Source: Epiperipatus broadwayi (taxonomy: Eukaryota; Onychophora; Udeonychophora; Euonychophora; Peripatidae). Taken from it: a DNA stretch of 64,000 nucleotides. A program made the translations under genes and the position numbers. The notes below the pieces were generated by a model, which saw nothing but the letters and a program-made list of their open reading frames with translations, did no database searches and was not told the DNA's origin. Shown in pieces: positions 21,986 through 34,664 of this stretch (position 1 is the stretch's first letter; every line of letters starts with the position of its first letter). Location: the NCBI GenBank assembly GCA_028023455.1, contig JAQFVV010000556.1, positions 1 to 64,000 of the forward strand, in the 5' to 3' direction.

Positions 21986-23645
21986 GTAAAATGTTTTATA
22001 TATGCAAACACGCACATTGTTTTCTAACTATTATATATATATATATTGCATACGAAACATATTTATAAAGCAAATGCAGTGTTCTATAAGTAAAAGTTAT
22101 TTTGTCATGACTATGTAATTTGATAATTTTTTTATAATATTTTTCTTCCTAAAATAAAGCTAATTTTATTTTAAATCTAATCAAAGGAATTGATTTATTT
22201 TTGTTGTTGTGCATTGATTTATAACTATGAATGCTAACTAGTCGTAGAAGAGTGTTTATGCAGAATACAATGAAGAAAACAAAAAAGATATTTTCAAATT
22301 AATTATTTTATTGAAAAATTTTATGTACGTAAATGCATTGTGTGTATGTATTTATATTATAATACATAATTGTTTCATTGTAAATTATTATATAAATATG
22401 ATTTACAATGAATAATAAAATATTGACCTTTAGTTTGTACATACATACTTGCAATTTTAATGAAATTTATATATTAAAGGTTAAAAATATTATAGAGTAT
22501 ATCTAAAACAATTTAAGAAAATTAAAATTATGAGATATGAAATTTTTTTGCAGGTCAGTCATAGAATATCTTTTGGATGTATTTAATGTCATAATATATC
22601 TAAACATAGTTTTCAGATTCATTTACACAAGTGATGATGTTTTGTTAAAGGATAGAAGTTTTGGCTGAATTTTTAGCCGTAGTAAGAGTCATTCTTATGA
22701 TACAGATGATGGCAGGTAAATTCAGTCAGAGTCATGTAAAATTAATAACAAGAAATCATACATGTTGATAAACCTAAAATGTGTGCTTTTATCTATGGAA
22801 TTTTTACTTAATGTTTAAAATGTTCAAATTTTATATGAAGAAAAAAAATTTTCATGGTAGAAAATCTCTTAACTAATCCCTACTATCGCATTTTACACGC
22901 ATATTCTCGATGTTACAGCCTCAGTAAATATTACTTACGTAATCAATGTGCGTTTAATAAATTTATAATTACAACTAATATTTTAAAAAGTAAAAAAATA
23001 GGACATAAACTATAAAATCTCAAATCATGATTTCATTTCATCACATTCCTGAAAGCTCTCTCAAATGTATTACATGTGATATCAAGATAAAATAAGAAAT
23101 TCTACAAAGTGTAACCAAAAAAAGGCTAGCCAACCTCTTCAAATAAAAATTATAAATAGAACAACTAATATTATATTTTAAGCATTAGCAGAAAAAAAAA
23201 AAACAACTTTTAAATTTTAATTCTTTTGAGATTTTTAAGCAAAATTAAAAGGAGAGGGGATGATTATATAACTGATATTTATATTTAGTAAATTGCAATC
23301 AAATATTTATTTCCATTTATTTTTTCAGATATTATTGATAGTGTGAAGGTTATTTTTTTAGATTTATATTTAGTAATTTAATAAATGTTTGAACTTTGTA
23401 TAAAGGTATCTGAATAGTAATAGCTAATATTGATTTTAAAAAAGGATGTTGGGACATCTACTTATAATGAATCATTTCACTAAATTGATGTAGAGAAAAT
23501 ATTAGTGTATATTATACAGCAATATAACAGTATAATATATTACATGTCTGCAATTAAAAGGGCACCATTTTATGATTAGTAACACATTTTATCATGCCTA
23601 ATAAGAGATTAGATAATATAGAAAATATTGATGATATAAGCTAAT
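21986..23645. other. AT-rich probable intron; one short repeat copy
   Basis: Contains only short AT tracts apart from the sequence at 22870-22945, which matches the tail of the Penelope-like element. Two small acceptor-like sites (about 22553 and 23327) are followed by tiny open stretches that I do not call. Confidence 0.5.
22870..22945 (-). repeat. Second copy of the Penelope-like element tail
   Basis: On the plus strand GTTACAGCCTCAGTAAAT here matches GTTACAGCCTTAGTAAAT at about 14440, with further similarity on both sides over some 65 bases. The same order of short matches in the two places suggests common descent from an element 3' end. No coding sequence is attached. Confidence 0.4.
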
Positions 23646-23868
23646 ATTGTGCCGGTCAAAACCTGTTTATCCATCTAACAAGAGCTGGAACTCACAAAAT
23701 GTACTTCAAACCCAGTCAAGCCCAAGATTTAGGTCAGGAAACAGCCTGGATTCGAACCCACTCTCTAAACCCCAAATCAAACACCTAATGGATAACATAA
23801 TAGTGATGGCACATGAGAATTAATCTTAATCCGGCCGACTAGCAAAGCTGAGCAACACAGTGAGACAT
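23646..23868 (-). mobile_element. SINE-like sequence with Pol III B box
   Basis: The block is much less AT-rich than its flanks. On the minus strand it contains GGGTTCGAATCC, a near-perfect B box, preceded at a longer than usual distance by GTTGCTCAGCTTTGC, which could be a displaced A box. The remainder has no reading frame. This fits a tRNA-derived SINE, but ends and target duplications are not clear. Confidence 0.5.
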
Positions 23869-24619
23869 CTATTAATTATGATTATATTAAAATACACATA
23901 AGCATGGCTGTAATATGTGGTAGTGGAGAAAAAGGAATTTGAACTACTCAAATAAGTTAGACAATAAAATATAATTTAATATACTGACAAATTATTATAC
24001 ATTTATAAATTAAGTACATTAGTATGTGCGTGAATGAGCAAGTGGTAGATAATTACATAGTGTCATTCACGCTATTATTTCTCATATGCTCTTTATTAGC
24101 TAAATGGTATATTTATTACAAATAAACACACATCTTTGGTGGGTCCAATATTAAGATGCCAATCAGTATTAGAACGAAGTTACATAAAATTGCTATTAAC
24201 TCTTTGATTTACGGTTCTGAAACGTGGTGACTAACATCTGATTTAGGGGAGCATTCTGAAATTCATTATACATATGATATAAATTATTTTCACACCATTG
24301 AGGTCATGAAAATAAATAAGATACATTTGAAAAACATATGATTATATTTGAATCTATGACAAAATAGTTAATGAAAAATTATTTTAACAATAGTAAGATG
24401 AACGCTTTATTTTTCCCAAGGCATATTAATCTTAAATAGCTATATAAATTACGATGGTGAGATTATATAAGACTGAAATAAATTTAATTAATAAAATAGA
24501 AGTAATTGGCATTTATATATATCTTTTAAGCAAAGCTTAATTTTAATATTAGAGCATTAAAACTGGGTCATGAAGCAAAAGAAATAATAATAATATGAAG
24601 GAGTTTGCAGTGCTGACAT
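23869..24619. other. AT-rich non-coding DNA, nothing recognised
   Basis: No repeat boundaries or protein-like frames seen. Confidence 0.5.
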
Positions 24620-24930
24620 AATAGCCTAAAAATAACTAAGAGGAAAAGGTTGTGCTTCTGGATGAAAAACGAAATCTCACACCCCCTTTTTGGGTAGTGC
24701 TTAGAGAAAAGTGGATAGGCATGGTGTGGCCCAGACTTTTGCTGGTATAACTGATGCGAGAGGCCTTTTATCTACGAAGTGTATATGCATAGCATGTGCC
24801 AAACTTACGGGATCACCGCCAGAGGCATTTGATATGGAATAAATGTAGTTCCAGATAGCTCAACTATCTATGGAATGAGAAGAAATGTATGGGTTTGAAC
24901 TTGTCATAACCCCCAGATTAACCTTTTAAC
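24620..24930 (+). repeat. GC-elevated interspersed block with a B-box-like motif
   Basis: Composition rises clearly, and the plus strand holds GGGTTTGAACTTG near 24890, a degenerate B box, about 45 bases after ATAGCTCAACTATC, which resembles an A box. It may be an old tRNA-derived SINE. No second copy was found in the window, so the call is weak. Confidence 0.3.
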
Positions 24931-27686
24931 TGCTAATTATATTATTGGTTGTATGAGGTAAAAATCAAATCTTTTAATTGGCCAACTCACAAACTGAAGA
25001 CAAAGCCTATTGTTAAAACATATTCGCCTATAATATTAAATTCAACTCAGATACGTTTATAAAAAGTATATTATTAATTTTTCAGGTTATGAAGAGAACG
25101 AAAGTTCTTTCAAAAATAAATTGCTATTTATTTATTCTAAAATATTCAATTTCGGCAACATAAAAGCTATAATATAAACAAAAAGATTGACTTTTACGTT
25201 ATAGAAAAGTAAATATTTCTTTTTACTACATCTTCAATATTTGTACTAAAATCTTCAATATTTTTCAAAAATAATTTTGTTTTTTTATTATTCTCTCTGA
25301 GAATAATTTTTAATTTCCATAAATATAATTTTATAATACTTAAAATTGGATTTGAAATGAAAATCTCAGCGTTTTTTTTTTTATTTTCTTTGATCAGGCA
25401 GTTTCTTTGTTCTTTCCAGCCAATCAGAATGTCTTTTTCAGCTGAGAGCTTGCTAAGAACCAATCACAAATAATGTTCTTTCTTTGTTTAGGTTTAAATG
25501 CATTTTTTTTTTATTTTTTACTTGTAAAATAAGTCGGAAGAGGTCACCATCGTACAGAACTTTTAAAAACCTCTTCAAAACGTATCGAACGAATTTTTTA
25601 GCATAAGAATTGGCTGAGTTAGAGTGATGTCAGATGTCTATGAGGAGCCTCATAAAAAACAGTCTTTTGGTTAAGAAGCACATATATATAATCACAAAGA
25701 TCGGCTATATGTCAGGAACGCAGTACGAATGATAAATGTCACTAACAACCTTGAAAAGTTTTACTGCTTTAAAAATAAATGACCCTTGTTTGAATACTAT
25801 AATACGCCATGCAATTATAATATATATAGAGAGATTTACATTTCATTTACTTAAAATATACTTGAAGATTTTATATAGCAAAAGAAAATTAAGATTTAGA
25901 TTTCAAATTAATAAAATATATGTTAAGATTTGATTTAGTAAAAGAAACATTAAGATTTTCCCCCATCCCTTTTTCTGCTAGTTAAAATAAATCAATCTCA
26001 CCTTCATTGATTTTACAATAACTGAAATATTTAAATACAAGATTTGAAATTTTAAGAGTATGGAAAATATAAGAAGACTGGCAGTTATAGAAAATAATTA
26101 ATGGGTCACTCTTTCAGAATTGAATAAAAACAAAACATTTTAAAAGATTTCAAAGCATTAATTAGCTTAAGTTCTGGATTTACACCGGTAGAAAATCCAG
26201 AGTTAAACAAATATATTATATTAAAACATAAATAGAATGTTGGCTTGAAAAACAATCTGGTGAGTGTGTTAATTAACAACACATTATATTTTAAGAGGAT
26301 GTTAATAAACTTGATTCATGAAGGCTTACTTAAAAAGAAGAAAGGATTTTTAGAAAATTCAATTCATCAGATTGTTTTAGATTGACATATTAATAAGCAA
26401 GCAGATATATAAATCAAATAATAAATATATATAAATAAATGACCGCACCAAAATTAAAAGAAGTTAAAGCATATGAGATAGGATTAAATTTATAGAAATT
26501 ATTGAAAAGCAATTTACATATATATTTAACACACACAAAAAAAGGTAAAGTTATAGAATACAGGAGAAAACGTGGTAGTAGAATTCGAGATTAATTAGGC
26601 AAGCTAGATTTAGTTTCAATGGTGGCGGTTTGAAATAATTTACCTTGTTGTTTTAAGAGTTCAATTTAAAATATTGCAAGTTTTCCTGTGGCAGCAAGCT
26701 TCTATTAGCACACTAAAGTTCTTAGGTCAGGCTTTACACTCTTGGGCAGCAGGATGGTACAGCCACGAAAGATGATGACCCCAAAAGGGGTGAGAAGTGA
26801 TGGATTTACTGCTACATTATTTAAGTTCCAAGCGATGTGTAATACGTTTATAATATCTCTCTCTAAAAGTAGCTAATCTCCTCTGTGATTCAAAATTCAG
26901 TCATTTTATATTTTTTCTTTTATCAGTTGTTTTTGAAGATGCAATTGTAAAATAACGTCCAAAAATAAATTCAAATCTATTTCCAGATTAGAAATAGATT
27001 TGACAACATGTTTTTCAACAAAAGTAAATCTTTAATCTACTTAATCCCATTTATTTTAAGTAAAACTTTAATTAAAAAATACCTCCCTTTAATTATTTTT
27101 GGACAATTAACAACAGTCACATCTTCCATATTGGATTTTATAAAAAAATATATAGTTTAATAGAAAACAAGCAATTTAAAAAGAAAAAACTAAAAATGAC
27201 ATATAATAAATATTTAAAAACATCAATATTTTGTTAGTAAGTTTTGCTCCTATGTATATATTTGAGCCGCATCTATAATACTTTAATAAAAAAACTAATA
27301 ATTAATAAAAAGAATTAATAATAATTTTAAAACATGTTATTGAAACATTAAATTTTATAATTTAGGCACGCATCTGAAATATATACATGAAATATATATA
27401 CACGACAAAAGGAGCGGGATGGGAAATAGGGATTTAAACACAGGTTAGTAGGTAGAAACATGAAGCACAATCTTAAGCTAAGATTGACTGCTTCAATATA
27501 TCATACACAAACATGATTATAGTTATTTTTATCATAATATTCATTATTAGCTATTATTATTATTATTATTGTTGTTGTTGGTTCCCTTCAGGTTGATATT
27601 GATTCATAGTCATCTCAATATTATTTTCCAGAATATCATATATTTGGTTTGTCATGCCACTCAATTAGCTTATATATATATGAATT
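24931..27686. other. AT-rich non-coding DNA with a CCAAT cluster and weak SINE traces
   Basis: Holds the CCAAT/CRE-like cluster listed separately. Two blocks (about 26560-26830 and 27400-27490) are less AT-rich; the second contains, on the minus strand, GTGTTTAAATCCC, a weak B-box resemblance. The 89- and 65-codon open stretches at 25194-25463 and 25736-25933 have no family and are probably chance. Confidence 0.45.
25420..25632. promoter_or_regulatory. Cluster of CCAAT boxes and a CRE-like site
   Basis: CCAATCAG at 25420-25427, CCAATCA at 25460-25466, an inverted CCAAT (ATTGGCTG) at 25609-25616 and TGATGTCA at 25625-25632 occur within 213 bases. CCAATCAG is the preferred NF-Y site and TGATGTCA resembles a CREB/ATF site. 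No TATA box or downstream gene is evident, so this is only a candidate promoter or enhancer. Confidence 0.25.
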
Positions 27687-27978
27687 AAATAGCTGATGTT
27701 TTAGTACCATAACAAGTACTTTGTTCAGAGTTTTTTCTTTCTCAAATCATAAGAATGTGTGTAGTGAAATTTAAAATTGTTAATTTTTTCTTTTGTTATT
27801 TCCTCAGCATACTCAAATTCTATTGGTTTAGAAGTTTTAAAAAATATTTTATCCTCCAATAGTTTTTTTCAAATATTGTTAATTTTCTTCAATTCATACT
27901 TCTCATTCTTATGATTTGAGAAAGAAGAAGCTCTGAGCAAAGTACTTGCTATTGTGATGAAACGTTAGTTATTTAGCT
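27687..27978. repeat. Hairpin element (MITE-like), about 290 bp
   Basis: Arms of about 72 bases (27687-27757 and 27904-27978) are inverted copies: TTTCTTTCTCAAATCATAAG on the left pairs with CTTATGATTTGAGAAAGAA on the right. The unique 146-base centre is AT-rich without coding potential. Confidence 0.7.
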
Positions 27979-28059
27979 ATTATATTTTCACTACATCGAA
28001 ACTTGAAATAATACTATGAATTCATCATTTATCTGTGAGAATATTAAAATTAACATATA

Positions 28060-28310
28060 TATATATATATGTAAGTAGATGAATTTGATTGTAGGATTTT
28101 TCAGTCTATATTATTTCTTCACTCCATTTCAAGCAACCAATACATATGACCAAATACATGTGAAAAAGATAGATGATCCCTGGTATACATATTTTGTACT
28201 AAACCATCACTCATCAGTTGGGCCAGAGCATAATCTCTCATACATATATTACCAGTGCTTGTTTTATATTAAGATAGCAATTCCTTAAACTTTACTGGAC
28301 AGGTTTTAAT
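28060..28310. repeat. Solo diverged copy of the 29.05-kb repeat
   Basis: Direct repeat of 29066-29300, sharing ATGTAAGTAGA, GATAGATGATCC, AATCTCTCATACATATAT and CCTTAAACTTTACTG in order. The inverted partner seen in the later copy is absent here. The overlapping 69-codon frame is only repeat sequence. Confidence 0.65.
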
Positions 28311-28506
28311 CTCCACACCCTTTCTATTATTCAACTATTCATTTCATTGAAAAATTGATGATGAAATTCTCAAAGCCCTTTCTGGATTTGATATTGTAGT
28401 CATACCCATATAGACATTACATCAATCTAACACCTCATATTACTGGACCCTTACTTATCCATATATATAATGAGATATTATTTTATATAGCACTATGTTT
28501 TTTATG

Positions 28507-28980
28507 TAATAATGATATTAGCAATTAAGTCAATGCACATGTGCTTTAAAGATAGATTATAAATGAATACTCTCAATTTTTCCAGACATGAAATATAGTG
28601 TTTTAGAAAGAATGGAATGAATCCACCCATTCTTTCGACCCAAATGTTTATGTATGGGAAAATTTTAAGTGTGTGGAAATGAGGGCATGAAGGTGTTAAA
28701 CAATCGCTTTAAATTACGTTTATTATGTTTGTAAAGATTTCATGTCATTCATTCCAACATAATAAATGTAATTTAAAGTGATCATTTAACACCTTCATGT
28801 CCTCATTTCCACTCACTTAAGATTTGTCCATACATAAATGTTTGGGTTGAAAGAATGGGTGGATTCATTCCATTCTTTCTAAAATACTATATCTCGTGTC
28901 TGGAAAAATTGAGAGTATTTCATTTATAATCTATCTTTAAAGCACATGTGCATTGGCTTAATCACTAATATCACTATTAT
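28507..28980. repeat. Large near-perfect palindrome, about 474 bp
   Basis: Arms at 28507-28730 and 28755-28980 are inverted copies over about 225 bases with a 24-base loop. Examples are AAGAATGGAATGAATCCACC with GGTGGATTCATTCCATTCTT, and TGCACATGTGCTTTAAAG with CTTTAAAGCACATGTGCA. No reading frame. It is most like a fold-back or MITE-type element and would form a long double-stranded RNA if transcribed. It sits between the two direct repeats at 28060 and 29066. Confidence 0.85.
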
Positions 28981-29051
28981 CCATATATATTAAAAGGAGA
29001 GGAATGGGCTGAACTTATACTATGATGTAATCTATTTTCAAGACAATATGG

Positions 29052-29442
29052 GAATGTTTCCTATATATGTAAGTAGAGGGATTTGAAATTATAATTTTTC
29101 CATCTATATTCATCCTCCATTCCATCTTCAGCAACTGGTACACATGACTACATACATGCAAAAATGATAGATGATCCACATTATGTTTTTGTGCAGAACT
29201 AGCACTCACCAGTTGAGCCAGATTACAATCTCTCATACATATATATGATCAGTGCTCAGTTTATATTAATATAGAAACTCCTTAAACTTTACTGTACAAA
29301 CTTCAGTAAAGTTTAAGGTATCATCTTTCCTTTTCACATGTATGTGGTCATGTGTATCAGTTGCTTGATATGGAATGGAGATAATATATACTGAAAAATC
29401 CTAAGGTCACATCCCTCTACTTATATACATAAGAAACATTCA
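29052..29442. repeat. Hairpin element, about 390 bp
   Basis: The left part (29052-29180) begins AATGTTTCCTATATATGTAA and its inverted partner (29325-29442) ends with ACTTATATACATAAGAAACA. Inside, CCTTAAACTTTACTG and CAGTAAAGTTTAAGG form a second, shorter inversion around 29290. The centre matches the solo repeat at 28060. This fits a MITE family with at least two copies here. Confidence 0.65.
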
Positions 29443-29530
29443 GTATATATTATAACAGGATGGCCTGGCATCTTATTATTTATGTGTGTTTCAACCCAAT
29501 GATTGGCTGTCCCAGATATAATGGGATGTA

Positions 29531-29563
<33 letters not shown>

Positions 29564-29872
29564 ATTCATGCTCAACAACTTAAGGTTTTGAAATTACGAC
29601 CATTTAACTATGGTCACCCACTTAGTCTTCATATAGGGGCATTAAATATGATAAGGCAAGTCAGTTATTTGATGATTTATCTAAGTTTCCAGAAGTGGAC
29701 CCATGATGATTAATGATTGAGGGGAATGGATACACACTTGCACAACTTCCCTTACTTCACCTGTCCTTGATCCTCATTATGCCACAGAGATTAACACTAG
29801 ACAGCTGAAATTGTCATGTAAGAGAAGTGACTAAAAAGCATTGTGAAAAATGCAAAGAAAAAGTGATTTTTT

Positions 29873-30042
29873 AAAGATGTGATATATTGGACTATTTTCA
29901 TCATTTATGAGTGAATGTTGAATGTATAGAAAATTTTAAACTTTATTTAAACTTTCCAAATACAAACAACTTGTTAGTAATAACACACAAATATACAACA
30001 TTCACTCATAAATGATGGAAATAGTCCAACATATCCCATCTT
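29873..30042. repeat. Small hairpin element, about 170 bp
   Basis: Arms of about 55 bases (29873-29928 and 29991-30042) are inverted copies: CATCATTTATGAGTGAATGT on the left pairs with ACATTCACTCATAAATGATG on the right. The size and structure fit a Tc1/mariner-type or other MITE; terminal bases are not diagnostic. Confidence 0.75.
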
Positions 30043-33000
30043 ACAATATACCATCATTACAAACTTTTAGACAAATGATTTTTTTAAGTTTTATTTTTTT
30101 AAAAATTGAAGCCGTTTTGATGCTTGAGAGAGTCACATTATTGAACAATGAAAACAAATGTAATGAGTTAAATTTGATGTAAAAAAATATTTACACTCAA
30201 AAAATTTGATGAAAAATGTTTATTATTATATTTATTTTTTATTATCACTTTTTTATATTATTATAATATCATTAGATTATCTTTATTTTTTAATGAAAGG
30301 GATATCTGCTGGATAATTCCACAACCTCTCTTTCCATGAATCATTAATTCTTGATTTCTATAGTTTTATTTTACTATTATTCTTTTGATTTGTATCATCA
30401 CATTTTCTCATTGAATAACTGTTATTGCATCCAAGTAAATTGAAACTTATTTGAAGTTTTTTTTATTGAGATGAAAGGGGTGTTAATTTTTCATTTAGCC
30501 TTTATGTTTTGTTTAATACAATATAATGCATGTCAATTATTGTGTTTGTTGTTCCCTCTGTGGAAATTTTCATTAACTTTTTCTATTAGATCTTTTGAAG
30601 AATCTCAGCAAAGCCTTTTTTTATCCTCTTAAACATTCTTTCTCTGAATATGACCTAACATTTGCACCATAAAGTGCACAATATTAACTTTAATTCAAGA
30701 ACTGACCTAAAAATTCCTGAAACATTTTTGTGTAATTTTATTGGAAGTGTCAGTCCAATTATTAATGCATTTATATGTATATTTAAATTGTCTTTTTTAT
30801 ATATTTATTTTAAGTTAAAAGAAGTAATTTAATTATTGTAATTACAGGAAGCATATGATTGGACAGTAATTAAAGCAATGTCTTATTTATTTTTGAAAAA
30901 TTAAATTTATATTAATCAATCATTATTAGTATGATTCTAAAATTCTTATATTGTTTATACTACTTCTTTTTTTTTTTTAGATCTCACTTTATATTTTAAA
31001 AAAACTCATATTGCATTTTAAACATTTTGTAATATGCATTTTTTAGTTTGTTATCATTATTATGATAATGATGATGATGTGTGAGATCAAATCAATGTTG
31101 ATTCTTGATAATCATAAAAATAGCATTTTTTGTTATCAATTTGATTTTTCAAGCTGTTCAAATGTGCATTTTTTATTGTGATAATGAAATTCTTTTACCT
31201 CCATATTGATTTTTTTTTTTTTTACCACCAATCTTTTAAAGAATTATATAGTTTTCTAATAAATTATATCTGTTTATAAAATGATTAAAATAAGAAAATT
31301 TCAATACTGTCACTTGCGTTTCAAGTAAGAGTTTGAGTCTTACATGTTCAAGCATTCATTTATTTTTTCTTTTCGTTACCGTCTATTAGAAGTCATCATC
31401 AACACCACAATTCAAAATCATCAAAATTTGGCTCCCATTTTTCATGACTTCTCAATTTTCTCATCTATAGAAATTTATATATTTTAAAAAAACTTATTGC
31501 AACTTGAATAATTATGTTTTTTAATTTTTAAAATTACTTTGCATCTAAAAATCTTCTCAATATTTAAAAAATTGTAATTTAAGATTATCCATTTATATAT
31601 ATTTTAATATAAGAAGTATTCTATTATCATTAGGATTGTTTCCGAATATTATTTTTTTATACTTAATATTTTTAAAATAGTAAAAAGCCAAGAAAATGGA
31701 TATTAATTACATCACCTAGATTTAAAAAAAAAAATCTTTAATGCAAAATGTCATAGTAGTTGGCTATAAAAAAACAATGTGTACTCTAAAAACGTTATTT
31801 GATCTAACAAAATTATATTAAATGTATCAATATGTCTGAATTATTAAGTAAAATTATTCTTATTAGCAGAACTAGGCCAAGACCCATTGGAGTCTATAAG
31901 CGCAAAGCATTTTTTAAATCTTATTGTAACATTATAAAAAGATTAATTTATAATTGTTTTAACAAAAATATTATTTTTGAATATATATTTATAAATTAAT
32001 TATGCAATAACAAAATTAATTCAGAAAAATTTATAAAAATAAAGTTTTACTTTAGATAAACGGCAACAATAAAAATATCTATAATAGCAATATTCCCTTA
32101 TCTTAATCACTACAAGTTTATTATTACAAAAGTAATAAAGCTTCCAAAGTGTGAGTCTATATGAAAATAATTGAATGATGAGTTTTTCAAGAGATCAAGG
32201 AATATTCAAGCATTAAATGTGACAGATTGACTTTAAATTCAAAGGACTTCAGTTCTCATTCTATCATTCCATCATTTTGATTATACAATATAGGTTTAAT
32301 ATGTAAGAAGACAATTACTATTTTTATAGTTCTAAGCAAACAATGCATTTAGTAAGAATCAATAGTTTATAGAAGCCTCATTATCATATTCCTTTCATGG
32401 TGTTTTGTCTAATTTTTAATTTTTTTATATTTTGCACTGTCTTAATAATAGTATTAAGAAGTGGTTAAGTTTATTTTTCCATATAATTTTCATAAATAAA
32501 ATAAAATTGCTGCATACAAAAATTAATTGAAACTATTTAAAATAATTGTCATGATAGTAAACTTTTTATTTACTTATTTTTGGGGGAAAACTAATATTAT
32601 ATTTTATAAGTACATTCTTTTTATCTTTAATATTTATTAACATTGCCTATTAATAAGAAAAAGAAAATAATGGAAAACTAGATAAGAAAACAATAATGAT
32701 GGATAAAGTTTTTGTCAGTTATTAATCCATAGATTAGGAAGACAGAAACTGTTGGTTGTAGATACTAGTACCTTAATTCTCAACAAAAATAAATAGTTAT
32801 AATAGTAATAATGTAGCTGTCAATCACAGGTAAGTTTTAGTAAATGAGGAAAATAGAATAAGGCATGCATAATAAATTTAATATTTTATGAATCTTTTCC
32901 ATTAACTAATGTAATGAATTAATTTTAAAACATTGTATACTTTTCATAACATTCATTAGAAGAAATTAATAGTGGAAGATTTATTTAATGTTATTTGAAC

Positions 33001-33479
33001 ATTATTCCTGTTTTTAAGAAATCAACAGATTTAAGATATATATTTTGAGGACGTAGTATTGCTTTTGTGTCTATTGACTAATACTGCTCTTTCAACTTAA
33101 TGCCTTTTGCACATTATATATATTATTTGTAAAAGACATTTAATCAGTATCATACAATATAAAATCTTGCATATAATATATTTCTTTTTCAAATTCTGTA
33201 TAATTAAAATATTGTTAGGTTTTTAGATATGAGAATATTTTTTATTACATTTTTAATAATATATCTAAAGCTATCATAAAACATTTCAGGATATGATGAA
33301 TATATATCTTAAGCTGTCATTATCTATGAATGAATCTTTAATGTAATATGAAGATAATTTTTCTACTTTTTATTACTATTTACAACTGGTGTACCATTCA
33401 AAAATATATATTAATTATTGGTAACATGTGTATCCAAATTAAAGACATAATTTTGCATTGGTAAAAAAATGCTAATGGC
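30043..33479. other. AT-rich probable intron; one exon-like island at 31867
   Basis: Plain AT-rich sequence with homopolymers. A less AT-rich island at 31867-31925 has an AG before and a GT after it and is open in two frames; it is treated as a low-confidence exon candidate. No mobile-element ends recognised. Confidence 0.5.
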
Positions 33480-33580
33480 TTTATTGCTTGGGATTTCGTA
33501 AGTTAGAGTGCCAGAATCAATCCTGAGATCTCCCAGTCTCAAGTTAGACACACCAACAACTGCACCAAACCATGCAAGAT
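33480..33580 (-). mobile_element. tRNA-derived SINE-like sequence
   Basis: On the minus strand TGGTGCAGTTGTTGGTG (33567-33551) resembles an A box and GGATTGATTCTGG (33523-33511) a B box, about 30 bases apart, as in a tRNA. Pairing arms are poor, so it looks like a SINE head rather than a working tRNA. Confidence 0.4.
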
Positions 33581-33646
33581 ATTTTGAATTATGATAAGAT
33601 TTTAGATGCCGAGTCTGATCAAAAGAAGAGAAAAATCAAAAGCTTG

Positions 33647-34244
33647 GTAAGTTTACATGGAAAAATATAGATTATAAAGCTGAATACTGAAACTGGGATC
33701 TAAGTTTTTAATTTTTGTAATGAGTTTTAATGAGTTTTAAAAAATAAAGTCACATCACAATGAATTACATGGAAAATAAGCATACTATGAAGCTGAAATA
33801 GTGATCAAGACATAGTAAACAATAATCAAGATTCTAGGCAAGGATACATTTTTAATGAGTTTTTTAAACATGTGTAAAAATTATAATTATTCATACTTTG
33901 AAAAGCATTCTTAACCATAAAGAAAACTAGGCAGTATATGTATATGAGTGTACATATTATGTAATAACAGTTCAGCTTATTTACATCATACAATTTTAAT
34001 TTCTTGTCAAGGCAACATTATAAATAAAAGATGAATTCCCACCTTTCACTCTGGCTTAAGATCATAATATAGATAAGAAAGTTGACACTTGGACTGTAAA
34101 TTTCTAGAAATTTAAATAAACTTCATTAAACAGGCAAATGTAATCTGTTTTTGAAAGCATAACCCAGCAATTATATTATTGTATTTCAAAAAATTGACAA
34201 AAATTGAAAGATATTTGCTGCAGAAAGGAGTTTGCTATTAACTG
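33647..34244. other. AT-rich non-coding DNA with a short local duplication
   Basis: Stretches near 33652 and 33760 share TTACATGGAAAA and AAGCTGAA, suggesting an old local tandem duplication of about 110 bases. Nothing coding recognised. Confidence 0.4.
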
Positions 34245-34664
34245 AAAGGAGACCCTTTGATTCCTCTTGGAGGCCTTAAAGGAACCGAGCAGGGCAAATT
34301 CCTAATGTCCACTCCATACGTTCTTGTCGTTGCAGCTGTTATTACTATATGTTTATTCATATAGTATATGAACATGAATGGGCTGCTCACCAACATGCAT
34401 TAGCCAGCGTGGTGAGTTTATTGGCTTTTTACCTCTGAGTTTAAGATCAAGAAACACCATGGTCTTTCTTCTCAGTGCCTGATAAGGCAGAATGAATGTT
34501 TGTGTAAATGATAAAGATTTTTCCCAATTATACAATTATGACAGACAAAAAATAAAGCATGGCCCTTAATCCCAGGAGGCTGTAAAGTCACCAACCAAGG
34601 CAGCGGTTGGTGGCTGAAGGCGGAGGGTGCTAAGAATATCCTGGAGGCGGACCCAGGCTGCCAT

